Positions 11,537-23,825 of a stretch of DNA of 64,000 nt are shown here, one piece after another. Every line of letters starts with the position of its first letter. Position 1 is the first letter of the stretch. The DNA is from Siphonodentalium dalli (lineage: Eukaryota > Mollusca > Scaphopoda > Gadilida > Siphonodentaliidae). The position numbers were made by a program, and so were the translations under genes. The notes beneath the pieces were generated by a model. It ran no database searches, was not told the DNA's origin, and saw nothing but the letters and a program-made list of their open reading frames with translations. Location of the stretch: contig CP136066.1 of assembly GCA_032622095.1 (NCBI GenBank), forward strand, positions 7,839,784-7,903,783. Direction: 5' to 3'.

Positions 11537-12060
11537 ACAGGGTACTACATGTGCTACACCACTCGGAGAAATGTCTGTGTCATCACACTAAAATACCATG
11601 TTAGAACTTGAATTGATATATTCGTAATCGTATATAGTCATCAATAGCCGGGTTACTACCGTAGTACCTGACATTGCCTATCTAGTGAACTAATCAAACC
11701 CAACAGGCCTGGTTGATTTCACTGTGGGATGATGGTTCACTTCCATCCTCAAGCTACTTTTCTTTTCTGACGTGCAGGGGTAGACATGCTTGAGGCCCCA
11801 CCACAGTTAAATTCGCACCAGGTTCTCAGCTATTATTATCTTATGTTCGAACTTTACTCATACGTTTGGACTGATCATAACCATGATTTCAATGCTGGGT
11901 TTGAATAGTTCACTAGAAGGGCAATGTCCGTTACTACGGTAGTAACCCGGCTATTGGTGACTATATACGATTACGAATATATTAATCCAAGTTCTAGCAT
12001 GGTATTTGTGTGACGACACAGACATTTCTCCGAGTGGTGTAGCACATGCAGTACCCTGTA
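11537..12060. mobile_element. Foldback MITE, 524 bp (copy B)
   Basis: This is the copy-B counterpart of the element at 4814-5337, with the same arms and spacer. It was present before the segmental duplication and gives no independent evidence of transposition. Confidence 0.85.
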
Positions 12061-12162
12061 TGGTACATCATATAATTATTGTAACGTTGAACTTAATGAT
12101 CAACTTGGTGGTTGCTCCATTACGTGTCACGTACGATCATATTATATTTTGGAAGATCTGTC

Positions 12163-12868
12163 TGTGTGTCTGTCTGTCTGTTTCCAATGGACTCGAAATC
12201 GGCTGAGCCGATTTCGATGAAACTTGGTATGTGGGGTATTTTCGGCCGGGGAGTGACATAGGCCTATTAATTTGCCCGTGCGACGTGACATTGACCTTGA
12301 AATCTGGTCATTTCAAGGTCAAACGCACGAATATCACGGGATTTTAATGAAACTTGGAATGTGGGGGTATTTTCGGCCGGCCAGTGCCATATGCCTATTA
12401 ATTTGCTCGTGCGACGTGACCTTGACCTTGAAATCGGGTCATTTCAATGTCAAACGCCCGAATATCACGGATTTTGATGAAACTTGGTATGTGGGGTACT
12501 TTCGTATGGGGAGTCTCATAAGCCTATTCATTTGCCCGTGTGATGTGACCTTGACTTTGAAATCGGGTCAAGGTCAAATCGCGAATTTTGATGGGATTTC
12601 GACGAAATTTGATATATAGGGTTACTTTTGTCCGCTGAGTGTATTGGACGGGTCGAGTCGTGACCCCGACCTGACCTTGACCTTCAAAATGATCAATTCG
12701 AGGTCTAATCGGGTAAAACCGGATGGATTTCGACGGGTACTATTGTCAGGGTACTTTTGTCCCGGCAGTGTTTTGGACGGGTTAAATCGTTACCCAACCT
12801 GACCTTGACCTTGAAAATGGTCAATTCAAGGTCAAAGCCCGGACGAAGTCGGGTCACATTCTAGTTTT
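12163..12868. repeat. TGACCTTGACCTTGA tandem repeat (copy B)
   Basis: This is the copy-B counterpart of 5440-6150. It differs by small changes, including a shorter spacer in the unit near 12565-12580. Confidence 0.75.
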
Positions 12869-12899
12869 ATATATAAATTGGTGAAAATTGGCGAGTATA

Positions 12900-13860
12900 C
12901 AAATTCGTATCAAATTTAAGGTCCCATATCTCTCATTCAGAGGGCACCAAGTTGGTATATCTAAACCACACGATAAGATTCCTCGTATCACGGAGAAGAA
13001 TATGTATCAATCTGGTGGAAATCGGTGCTAAACATATTGTTATAATTTTGTTGTCCCCTCTCACCTCTATACACCACTTACTCATACGACCCCACTTGTG
13101 ACACCGTTTAAACCACACAATTACACTTATGATAGCATGGAGATGATTATTTATAAGTTCGGTGCTAATCGGCGACTAAACACATTTTTATCAAATTTGA
13201 TGCCCACCCCTCCCCTCCCCCATTTCTCACACAAGCAGCACCAATATGGCGTCTTTACATCACACGATTAGATTCCACGTATCGTGGCTAAGAACGTGTA
13301 TCAATTTGGTGGAAATTGGCGCTAAAAATATTGTGTATCAATTTCGGTTCCCCTCTCCATTTCAGAGCATCCCTTACTAGAATGAGGCCACGTTTGACAG
13401 ATTTAAGCCACACCATTAGACTCCTCATACCATGGGATGATGTTGTATAAGTTGTGGTGGCAATCGGCGACTAAACCCATTCTTATAAAATTTAGTGCCC
13501 ACCCCCCCCCCCCCCCCACAATCTCACATCCAAACGACAACAATTCGGCGTTGTTAATTAGACTCCTTGTATCATGAAGAACAATATCTATACATTTGGT
13601 GGAAATCGGCGCTAAAATTAGTGTTGATCAATTTTGGTGCCCCTCTCTCTCCTTCCGTGCATCCATGACTCGAATGACGCCACTTTTGCCACATTTAAAC
13701 CACACCATTAGATTCTTCATATCATGGGGATGATTATATGTAAGTTTCGTGGCAATCGGCGACAAAACACAATTCTGCCCATCCCCATTCTCTGCCCCTG
13801 ACAACAACGGCGTCACTTTAGAAAAATTCTAACCCCACCATTATCTTTCTCGTAAAAAGT
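12900..13860. repeat. Degenerate ~146-bp tandem repeat (copy B)
   Basis: This is the copy-B counterpart of 6180-7135. A C-homopolymer near 13504-13517 is longer than in copy A. Confidence 0.7.
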
Positions 13861-14077
13861 TACCAGTAGTGTACCCCTTTGGTATCATCTAGATGGTCCC
13901 CTGTGAATATATGTAGAGCACCGACAGACAGACAGACATTCGCAAATATAGATACAGTTTGCATTTATGGAGGCAAGGACTCAGTATGACCCATTTCTTT
14001 TCTCCAAATTTGATAGAGTCCAACTAAAGGATATTGTTCACTTATTCGTAATCACACCAGTCATGCGACCTTTTAAG

Positions 14078-14682
14078 AATATAAAATACAAAATGTCAAC
14101 TTTATAGAGATTATTTTCAATTAGTTTTTCTTACATGGTGAGAAAAAAAACAAAGTCCATATCCAAGAAACAAATATGGGACATTTGTAGTTAGAACCAG
14201 TTGTTGACAACTGATAGATGTACATGCTTCATGTGACTGACTTATACCTAGCAGGTATGGGTTAGATATGGTCAATGTGGTGTGCTGTGACACACAATGT
14301 AAGCTTCAATAAAACCGTTCCAGACCATCACACTAGTTCTAGTAAATAGGTCATCACTCATGTGATACTCTCTCGTGGGAGAGTGGACACTGATTTAGCC
14401 GTTCCCACCAGACATAAGCCATAAAAGGGTGGACCCATACACCGCTAGCGCTCAGTCAACCACGTTAAGCAAGTGAAATATATAATTTCCCAACAACTGG
14501 TTCAAATTATTTTTTACTCAAGAAATATGAGTATGTGATTATAGTACACCATTCTTCACAGTGTTAGTACACATTTCCATATTTGTTTCTTAGATATGGA
14601 CTTTGTGTTTCTTGGACCAATTTAAGTAAACATATATTTTTTTAAATCTCTAGAAAGTTCACATTTTGTATTTCTAACATAA
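14078..14682. mobile_element. Foldback element (copy B)
   Basis: This is the copy-B counterpart of 7348-7953, with the same arms and a few single-base indels in A-rich runs. Confidence 0.75.
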
Positions 14683-15156
14683 TCCACAATGAGTTATGGT
14701 ATTAAATGTTGCATCAATGGGCTTGGTTGCTATTATTGCTAATATAAGTGAAGACACGCCCCTTTCTCACGACGCCTGATACAAAGCTGTAATGGGCTAC
14801 AATAAATTCACGAATATTATCAACGAATAAGTTTCTTCAAATGTCGAATTTACGACAACATGATAAATGTGATATATGTAAAGGCCAGACAGATGACATC
14901 TCCAACATATTTTTGGAACTGTTCATGAATTCATAAAGAAACTCAGCCATTGTGGTAACACAACCCGCACTGATCTCTGCCCTTAACAAATGAAAATGAC
15001 TCTTGGCTCTTCATCAATGGATTATAACTTTACAACGAACTTGATATGGCTTCTAACAATACATGTATATGACTAAATGCAAGCCAACAAGCATGTCGCT
15101 AAATGTTTTCCCAAAAGAGTTGAATTTATATACCACCGTGAGAAGTATACCGCAAG

Positions 15157-15963
15157 GTGCCAATCGAAACAAGAAGAATTGTCGAAAAACTGGTTTCTTA
15201 CAGAAAAGGCAATACATGTGTAACACGTACGCATGTTACAACGCCAATACAATTGAGTGTCATGGACATCTTTCACCAACTCGAAAACTCACGCAATTAC
15301 TATACCCCACAAATACGATACCCCCAACACCACAATATCGTCTACAGTTATAGATGTCGTACCACTACGCCGTACACAGGAGAACAGTTAAATAATTTAA
15401 AATCTAAATTAATGTCGCTGGGAGTGAATATGTTGTACGAAAGACGAGTGCATAAAGTGTTCGAGATGTAAGGGAATTGGTAGAATGTCACTTGATCTCT
15501 AATAATATATATATCTTTTATTCCTCCATTTCTGAAAAGTCAATATATAATCAAGCAAAATACATAGAATATCAACAAGGAATTACACAAAAAGTTCATG
15601 CACAAACAATTATGTACAAACACAGAGACACAAGACATTAATATAAATGGACACACACATATATAGTGGCATGAAAACCGTAAACATGCGCATGTACACG
15701 TACAAGATTACACGATGGAATATATCAACGCAGTGATGGTTAGAGAAGGAATTATATCTGGAGAACATTATAATGAACTAATGTCTATTATCCCCGAACA
15801 TCCAAAGGTGCCAGATTTGAGCGGCTTCTCTCACCATAAAATCGACAATTTCCAGGACACCATCAGCGATGCCATGGAGAGAGTTTGGGATATACCTAAT
15901 GAACATGTGTTTGTCCACCGGGAGATTATCAATGCACATATAACAGTCTACGTGGAAATGTGA
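15157..15963 (+). other. Unrecognised ORF pair (copy B)
   Basis: This is the copy-B counterpart of the frames at 8427-8741 and 8985-9233, here 15157-15471 and 15715-15963. The first frame differs by a few residues (for example I to V, M to T and R to S), and the second has none. Confidence 0.25.
15495..15714 (-). mobile_element. LINE-like 3' end (copy B)
   Basis: This is the copy-B counterpart of 8765-8984 and carries the same terminal motif. Confidence 0.4.
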
Positions 15964-16063
15964 GAGGAAACGATACCATGTGTCATTTCTTGAGTCAAAA
16001 TGGCCATGTATCGATCGGAATAGCACATTGAGATGTCCCGCTTCTCCGATGGTTACAGTTATG

Positions 16064-16343
16064 CCCTGTGCCAATGCATTATCTTATATATGCGAGTCGA
16101 CCATAGGTCGCCTCGCATATATAAGAGAATGCATTGGCCTAAAAACACTTTTTACCATTTGTTCTTACATTCTTTAACAATTTTATAATTTTTTCTTACA
16201 TTTTTTAACAATTTTAAAAATATTTTTCTACATTCTTTGACAATTTTAACATTTTTAATATGTGTTAAGCCAATGCATTCTCTTATATATGCGAGGCGAC
16301 CTATGGTCGACTCGCATATATAAGAGAATGCATTGGCACAGGG
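16064..16343. mobile_element. Double-hairpin MITE (copy B)
   Basis: This is the copy-B counterpart of 9334-9613. Its second hairpin tip reads GACTCGCA where copy A has GACTAGCA, so copy B keeps the better base pairing. Confidence 0.8.
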
Positions 16344-16559
16344 CCGTTCTGTTGGGTAAAGGGTTAAGTGTGCTCTGTTGTTGCTTCAGTAAACGTGAAC
16401 ACATTATTATCGAAATGGCCATGTATCGACTGGAGTAGCACATTAAGATGCCCCTGGTCTCGGATCAAACTTGGAAATCGGTCCCGGTTATCGCCCATGT
16501 CGGGGAACGAACCCCTCGTCTAGTCCGGACTGCAATGTGTTTGGCCTTGTCAAGTTTTA

Positions 16560-16805
16560 CCCTTTGAGTGCCAGGGGCCGATATTATCGGCCATAAACCT
16601 ACACAATAAGTCTGTTAAAGAATATAATAAAATATATTAAAATTGTAAAAAATTGTAAAAAAAAACAAAAAAACACAAAAGATTGTTAAGCCAATGCATT
16701 CTCTTATAATAGCGAGGCGACCTATGGTCGACTCGCATGTATAAGAGAATGCATTGGCACAGGGCATATGGGTTGATACAAAAATCGGACCTGGCACTCA
16801 AAGGG
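16560..16805. mobile_element. piggyBac-like MITE (copy B)
   Basis: This is the copy-B counterpart of 9830-10055. The left target site has mutated to TTTA (16556-16559), while the right TTAA (16806-16809) is intact. The A-rich spacer is about 20 bp longer, and the hairpin arm has a changed base pair region (CTTATAATAGCGAGG). Confidence 0.7.
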
Positions 16806-17521
16806 TTAAGATTAAACATATGTATTTGTCTAATTGTATAATACATGATATATAACACATATACTTGTATACAAACAATGTGATTGGAGGACAAGTGCTC
16901 TCTCACTTATGGGCAACCCTCTCCCATATGTTAATACACTGACAAGTAAACAAAGAGTAATGGCGAAGCAACATGTCCACCAAAATTAAGGTTAACATAT
17001 ATACATATCACCGGTCACCCACTAGCTCCCCCGTGTCGATCATCAGTTTGTATTTGTTGAAAATCGTGTTAATTCAAGTTGTTTGTTGGATTATACATCT
17101 AAATATTGTAAGGAAGTAATTAATTTATTAAAAGAATTCTTGTGATGAATGCAGGTGACAATCCACGATATAATTGGAGAAATTATCTTCTCCGTGTCCA
17201 CATAACTTATGCAGTCTTTGCATTTCAAATGTGATTTCAAACCTTATCTGATAACAAGTTGCTACAAATCGTAATCCACAGTGAAATATATTTTCAGTCC
17301 GCGTTCCTACAGATTAATACTTTGGTGGTTTTGGTGTTAGAGGTGTGTTTACATAACATTGGAGCGCGAGATCTCAATTCTCAATATGGCTTGTATTCCA
17401 GTGTTTACACACGCGGGGTATACATGAATGTAGACTCCATTCGTCTGGAATTGGATTTAAAATCAAAGTCTGACGCAAATTTCATATCACGAGTCGCTTA
17501 TATCTGAACATTTTGGGGAAG

Positions 17522-17900
17522 TTAGGCGAATACATATTTCGGCATTTTGTAATTGACAATGTAATGGAAAAGTGAAATTGTCTTCTTTCTGAGAGTGTTT
17601 CCCAAACCCACTTCGGTTAGTAGTCGTTTGCGGGGTACAAATATCGTACAATCACTTATTATGCGCGTGGCCTCGCTTTCTACATCATCAAGTTGTTTAA
17701 GTAACTTTTTCTGGGGCTCCTGCCCAGACACTACTCGCACAATCAACGACTGGACGTATATGTGTTAAATAGATGATTTCAAGAGTTTTGAGGCAAACTA
17801 TACATAAGTCTTCGTAGTTGTGATAATTTAGCATAAATTTCGAGGTGCAGGCTATGGTTGTATATATCGGTTTGTGGCACATCCACGATAGCGGTGGTTA
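17522..17900 (-). pseudogene. Reverse-transcriptase relic (copy B)
   Basis: This is the copy-B counterpart of 10772-11150, with the same frameshift. The downstream frame encodes the same peptide as in copy A, and the upstream frame differs by one residue (P to H near its start). Confidence 0.75.
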
Positions 17901-18077
17901 ATTTCTCGTTGCTCCACAAGCCGATAATCATTAGTTTATAACGAATTTGTTATGTTATTGGTCAGTAATTCTTTTTAAAGAACTGCCATTTCGCCCTTAT
18001 CCATGGTATCTCTCTGTTAGGGGAAATAAGATGTAAATATAATTTTCCACAATTTTTTACAATGTTGGTGAGTTTAT

Positions 18078-18134
18078 TTAAAAGGAATATTGCACATGTT
18101 TAGGCCCCCTAAACATGTGCAATATTCCTTTTAA
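18078..18134. repeat. Perfect 57-bp palindrome at the duplication edge
   Basis: The left arm TTAAAAGGAATATTGCACAT plus GTTTAGG (18078-18104) is an exact reverse complement of 18108-18134, with loop CCC at 18105-18107. The 6.7-kb duplication ends at about 18110, only a few bases past the loop. In copy A only the left arm plus loop remains (11358-11390) before the second copy begins. A cruciform or hairpin here is a plausible break point. Confidence 0.9.
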
Positions 18135-18139
18135 TTAAA

Positions 18140-20384
18140 CGTGACCATTTTTGGTATTTGTGACTCTATACATGTATTGTGTGAAGCCTGAATTATATCA
18201 ACTCTTGCGGGTGGTACATATGTACGCAGTCATGTAATTGTATTTGAAAGTATGTTGTTGCTATAGCAAGATAAATAAACTACCAGCTACAACAATACAC
18301 CAAGTATTTGTCTCTATCGGGGACACACGCACCCGCACAATTGAAAAAAGACTACTTCGCGCGACACAATGACAAGTATGACCTAGTCGGGAATTTCTTC
18401 GAAAAAAGCAAAGCTATACAGACATTTGAAGCAAGGCCGATAACATATTTATGTCAAGAATAAATACGGGACAGAATTGATTGCTGGTGAACCCGACTAA
18501 ACAACATCCGCATTGAGGTACGTAGCTCTCAGCGCCAACCCAGATTTATTCCTGAGTTGATCATTAACGTTATGGATGCTTTCAAAAGTGGCCGAGCAAC
18601 TCTCCGTGTCCAGTTATACTAATCGATTTTACAGGTACACTTTCGTCGTGTATTCTTTCTGAGTACTACTGTCTGTGTGTCGACATTCCAGAGAGCGTGA
18701 TAAACGCTTCAATCTTCACAAATGCCTTGGGGTGTTCTGTCAGTTCAGGATGACGCTCAGTTTGAGTGACCCATATATATCGAACGTGTGGGTGTTCGGT
18801 TCACTGTATGGCGCTTTACTCTCCATCGACCAACATGATGGTTAAAGGGACCCAGTGTACCTGTCATCTCCAAATCGGAAGGTATCACCAAGACGGACCA
18901 TGGGGTTTCTGAAAAATTAACATATAGCTCCATTCATCGCCCAGTTGATTTGTGTTTCAAATCAAACTTTCGTAAAGCGGAATGTTCCTTCAATGGGATA
19001 GTGATCACACTTTTCTCTCATACCAATAAATTTAATGCAAATCCGGCTTATTTCTGATTTTATAATAAATTATAGACACTATTTGACTATATGTAGTTCG
19101 TTTGTGACACAATTATCAGATGTTAACAGCGGGAGAATATGTGTATCGATAGAACAATACAGTTTCGGTTAACCTTAAAAAAGTTCTACCCTATACAGTG
19201 TCCATCGCACAAATAGTATCCATATTCAAGGACAGGTACCCACCAGAATTTCGGGTATCAAAGCCGCGGATCGATGCTGCAATAAGATATCACCAAAACG
19301 GATTTGGGATGTCAAAGATACGGATTATATATTTCGCATTTTGACTGTTTCTGTTTGAAAATATTCCCATTTATTTTACGGACAGGCCGGCACATGTACG
19401 ATCATTCGTTATTACTGTGCGTGTTCGGAGGAATTATAATGTTACATTAATAGTAAAATATATTCAGCGATATTCAATAGTATAAGCCCGGAACATTAAA
19501 ACAGTGTAAAATAGTGAAGGGCCATATGTTTAGAGGGTCCCCGTTGTGGGTGTCTACCAAAATGTTTCTTAATGCAAGGGGCAACCTTTCGGAAACGTCC
19601 ATTTGCACCATCTGTTAGGTTGGTGTTTTCGTCTAGTTTTAATTGTGTTTTTCAGCTCTTGGACATGACAACCCCCAACGGTTGTATTAGTTATACATTA
19701 GTTGCCATTTTAGTTCACATATTTGATGGAAATATTTAAATTGTAATAATATGCCGCTTTTTGTCTGAAAACAACAATGTTTTAAACTAAATACAAAACA
19801 ATTTGAACCAAATCTCAAATTTCCAAATGAGGTTTTTAAGAGCAAGACATTTCCAGATGTTGAAAATGTTGACCAATGTTGGGGACATATCGCACGAATG
19901 TCAAATCCTTGTAATTGAATGCATGGATGAATTGCCCGATTAAATGAATAGAACAAATGAGCTTCGGGTGTATCCTGGCATGTTCGTGGATAGAGCCTAC
20001 TCTTTGGTGTGAAATGTTCGGATATTGTCCAGGGTTGGTCGATTGAAATCACGCGAATTAAATCATTGATTTTTTTCATTGATTTAAATTTAAAAAAATA
20101 GTTGATGATAGAAGATCAACTACTGCAATATCTAACAAGGATTTAATTGTAACAAGACTATGATTAAACAATGTACACAATCTGATAATATAGATGAAAT
20201 TGTAATAATGATCAACCCTATATAGTATATAGGCATACTTCATGGTACCGTATTTCCTGCTGCAGCAATGGTGCTGTTCCGCTCAACATTGTTAGTACTG
20301 ATAGTATTGGTAACGACACGAGTTCAGATTCAGCACTACTGACCACACTGTTTAATTATACTACCATGGTGTAATCAAGGAAGT
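18140..20384. other. Gene-free single-copy region
   Basis: AT-rich DNA with many stop codons in all frames. The longest frame (19687-20079, minus, 130 codons) begins MKKINDLIRVISIDQPW and shows no domain, repeat or conserved motif I recognise, so I do not call it a gene. No repeats longer than a few tens of bases were seen. Confidence 0.5.
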
Positions 20385-21090
20385 AAATTCGTATTTCGGG
20401 CTGATATTTCTAAGACCGCAACTCTATTGAAATTGGCAGACAGGGGAGATGGTATCAAATGCCGAGGTGACCATAAGAAAAGGCGCAAGTAGGATGCCAA
20501 ATTTTCCAATGTCGGTTCAGTATTGTGAGTATGGGGAGGGCGGTCGATGGTACCAAATTTGATTTCGTCCCCGAATCAGATGAAACTTGGAATATAACAT
20601 TTACAGTAGCAATTGGTCAAGAAACTGAAAATTACGAAAATCCATTCAAAGCTGTGAGAGTTACAGGCCCACACATTTTGGAATTTGGGTCCTTATGCTT
20701 GATAACACAACTCCTCCGAAGATGTCAAACACTGGATGTCATGTAATGCGCCATTGTGTATAAACTGAAGAGCGCATGCGGTGTGGCAAATATTTGACAG
20801 CGTCGGTTTAGAATTGAGGATATGCGGAGGGGCGATCCGAGGTACCAAAGTGTATTTCGTCTCCGAATCTGATGAAACTTCGATTATAACAGTATCTACA
20901 GTATCATCCGATCAAGAAACTGAATGCATTTCGAAATTCATTGAAAACTGCCAGAGTTACGGACCCTCGAAGTTTGCAATTTGGGACCATAAGCTTGATA
21001 ACACAACTCCTCCGAAGCTGTCGAATATTGGATGTCATCAGTCTGATACGTCAATTCGTATATCCGGGAGCTGATATGGGTACCCTTGCA
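20385..21090. repeat. Diverged ~282-bp tandem repeat, about 2.3 copies
   Basis: Shared landmarks recur about 282 bp apart: GATGGTACCAAATTTGATTT with GAATCAGATGAAACTTGGAA (20545-20590) against GAGGTACCAAAGTGTATTTC with GAATCTGATGAAACTTCGAT (20838-20887), then AGCTTGATAACACAACTCCT at 20993 against TGCTTGATAACACAACTCCT at 20697. The flanking AATTCGTATTTCGGGCTGAT (20386) and AATTCGTATATCCGGGAGCT (21053) suggest a partial third unit. The short ORFs at 20525, 20781 and 20941 follow the repeats and are probably not genes. Confidence 0.7.
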
Positions 21091-21148
21091 TCCCCGTTGG
21101 GATTTAGATTTACCCCACTAATTTTGTTCCTTATTATGTCCTTCAGCT

Positions 21149-21213
21149 GAGTGATGACAAAAACAAAATGAATTTCCACTCGTGGAAATTAATTTTGTTT
21201 TTTGTCATCACTC
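21149..21213. repeat. 65-bp near-perfect hairpin
   Basis: GAGTGATGACAAAAACAAAA at the left pairs with TTTTGTTTTTTGTCATCACTC at the right through about 30 bp, with AATTTCCAC-TC-GTGGAAATT at the tip. It could be the end-to-end remnant of a small MITE. No terminator role is implied in this eukaryotic context. Confidence 0.8.
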
Positions 21214-21839
21214 ATGAGATAATTACCATATCCAACCAAAATGTGTAGACATTCTCTATATCTGATGAACCATGGTTATTTGTTACTATTGTCACCACTG
21301 ACATTACCAGAAATATTGGATTTTTCTCTCACAAACTTGACATACATATCGGCAAAAGTTAACATTTCAGGTTTGGACCATTTTTTAAAAGTAAAATGTA
21401 ACTATCTTTGATATGAAAGATGTTTATTGATTTGGTCTATCTTAAATACGTCACACTGCAGTTTTATAGACCAAATTGCTCAAGGTGGTTTCCAAAATGG
21501 GAACCAAATTTTGTAAAAAGTTGATTATTTAAATATATCCCGAACATTATTCTATGCGTTTTCCGATAAGGTAGCAAATTGTGACTCACTTGGTTAATGT
21601 ACGTGTTAATTAATTCACAGACAACTACATGTTCTTTTCTGGTAGTCCCAGTTGCGCATGTGGCATGATAAATTCTTTTTAAAGTTGCATTATGGAATTT
21701 TGCCGAGAACATCTTTTGTTATTCTGGTCATATTATTGAACGGAAATGGGCAGAACTTTGAGACGGAACTTTGATGAACCATAAGCGCCGTGGCTATTCT
21801 GGCCCATTATGATACAAATTTATCAACTGGATGGCAGCC

Positions 21840-22200
21840 AAGGAGCTACTATATGATCATTATTGAGGTGAATAGGTTTGAAGTGAGTTATTGTATGGTC
21901 ACGAATGATGTGAATAGGAGTTATGAGTGGGCTGTCCATGGTGCGATGTATATGTATAAAAGGAGCGACTGTATGGTGGTGTGTGATGTGAATCGGTATA
22001 CGTGTAGTGACTTTATGGTGTATGGTTGTGTGTACCCAATACGGGTGTACGGATGTGGCTGTATGGGCAATGATGTGGTGCATGTACGAATATAATAAGA
22101 GTAGCTACCTGGTCATATGTGTGTTGTTTATGTATATATGGAGTGACTGTAAGGTCATGGGTGTGATGTACAAGTGTACCACGTGTGTATGTATTGTCAA
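21840..22200. repeat. Degenerate ~42-bp minisatellite
   Basis: A weak period of 40-50 bp is seen in strings such as GACTGTATGGTGGTGTGTGA, GTGACTTTATGGTGTATGG and GTGACTGTAAGGTCATGGGT. Unit-like starts lie near 21850, 21890, 21930, 21967, 22010, 22057, 22110 and 22145. ORFs are open on both strands, as expected of a repeat lacking stop words. Identity between units is low. Confidence 0.45.
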
Positions 22201-22959
22201 AGGTGGTTGTGTATTTATAAAAGGAGCTTGCCTCCCAATGACATGATCACGATATATGGGTAACAAGGGGCGACGAGACGAACACTGCTGTGGCGTGGGC
22301 ATTTATAACGCCATAGCGCAAATGATATGGCGCAGAGGTGACAAATTATTCCAAACATACATAATACTGGCTTCCTGTTGTCCTACTAACTAATAACCTA
22401 ATGAAAGTCACGGGAGAGCGACAAATTCAATTTAAGTGATACAACCACATACTGCTCAAATATCGATAGATCCGCTCCAATGACGCGCGTTCTCTTTGGT
22501 ATGGGGTGACATGGGGAACAATGCTTCGGCAGGTGACTTTAGAACGCAATAGTAAAGTGTGAAATTCCGACCGGCTTCACAAAGCCGATCGTCGTTCCAT
22601 AATTATACCTTGTGTATTATCATATTAGTGTCACAAACAACGTTTTCAATTCTGTTTCAGCTGATGGTGAATAAGATATCACAAAATCCGACCTCACCCT
22701 GAGCATAACTAATGCACCATAGCGTCAGACTATTTATCACTAAAGTAACATGACAGTTTGAGATGCTCGCTAACAATAGATCATTGTGAGTTTAAAATTG
22801 ACTTGATATTACGCATGCCGTTATGATTTGGGAAGAGTAGATCGATTAAATTCAAACTTCAATTCAATTCTTTGATCTTATTAACCAACGTAATAATTTG
22901 ATGACTGTAGACAAACAACTCCATTTATAACAAACAAAATTTATTTATGCCACACGATG
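22201..22959. other. Gene-free single-copy stretch
   Basis: No reading frame, repeat or hairpin of note. A small GCCATAGCGC/ATATGGCGC near-inverted pair at about 22311-22334 is the only structure. Confidence 0.5.
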
Positions 22960-23825
22960 GTATCTCGTCGAGAGAGATAGGTAAATTGTAGTATGGTGTT
23001 GTTTGTTTGTGTGGAGAGAGCTATGTATATAGTAGTATGATGTTGTTAGTTTGTGCGGAGATAGATAGGTATATTGTAGTATTGTGTTGTTAGTTTGTGC
23101 GGAGAGAGATAGGTATATTGCAGTATGGTGTTATTAGTTTGTGCTCTCGTCGAGAGAGATAGGTATATTGGAGTATGATGTTGTTAGTTTGTGCTCTCGT
23201 CGAGAAAGATAGGTATAGTGTAGTATGATGTTGTTAGTTTGAGCTCTCGTCGAGAGAAAGGTATATTGTAGTATGATGTTGTTAGATTGTGCTCTCGTCG
23301 ACAGAAACGTGTATATTGTATTATGATGCTGTTAGTTTGTGAGGAGAGATATAGGTATATTGTAGTATGATGTTGTTAGTGTGCGGAGATATATAGGTAT
23401 ATTGTAGTATGATGTTTTTAGTTTGTGCGGAGAGAGATAGGTATATTGTAGTATGGTGTTGTTAGTTTGTGCGGAGATAAATATGTATATTGTAGTATGG
23501 TGTTGTTAGTTTGTGTGGAGAGAGATGTGTATATTGTAGTATGATGTTGTTAGTTTGTGCGGAGAGAGATAGGTATATTGTAGTATGATGTTGTTAGTTT
23601 GTGCGGAGAGATATATGTATATTGTAGTATGGTGTTGTTAGTTTGTGCGGAGAGAGATAGGTATATTGTAGTATGATGTTGTTAGTTTGTGCGGAGAGAT
23701 AGGTAAATTGTAGTATGGTGTTGTTAGTTTGTGTGGAGAGAGATATGTATATTGTAGTATGATGTTGTTAGTTTGTGCGGAGAGAGATAGGTATATTGTA
23801 GTATGATGTTGTTTGTTTGTGCGAA
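22960..23825. repeat. 44-bp minisatellite, about 19 copies
   Basis: The unit is GTGCGGAGAGAGATAGGTAT, then ATTGTAGTATGATGTTG, then TTAGTTT. Copies of the TAGTATG word lie about every 43-48 bp from 22992 to 23800. A subset (about 22968-23290) has CTCTCGTCGAGAGAGATAG in place of GCGGAGAGAGATAG, inserting a small palindrome (CTCTCGTCGAGAG). This indicates two unit subtypes spreading locally. The array is flanked by single-copy DNA. Confidence 0.9.

Larger units (their letters stand above)
11389..18110. repeat. Tandem segmental duplication, copy B (~6.7 kb)
   Basis: This is the second head-to-tail copy of 4664-11388. Differences include two bases fewer in the TA run near 11515, a longer C run near 13504, about 20 extra bases in the A-rich spacer near 16650, and a deletion near 18000. 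Substitutions are few; for example, the ORF at 15715-15963 encodes the same peptide as 8985-9233. Copy B runs into the complete palindrome at 18078-18134, so its right edge is the ancestral one and copy A's right edge is the new joint. Confidence 0.95.

Noticed and set aside
19687-20079. 130-codon minus-strand ORF as a gene
   Set aside because: No domain, homologue, conserved motif or splice context; the length is possible by chance in a 64-kb AT-rich window.
21823-22302. His/Thr-rich minus-strand and Tyr/Val-rich plus-strand ORFs
   Set aside because: They mirror each other over a degenerate GTATGG-rich minisatellite and show no other coding signal.
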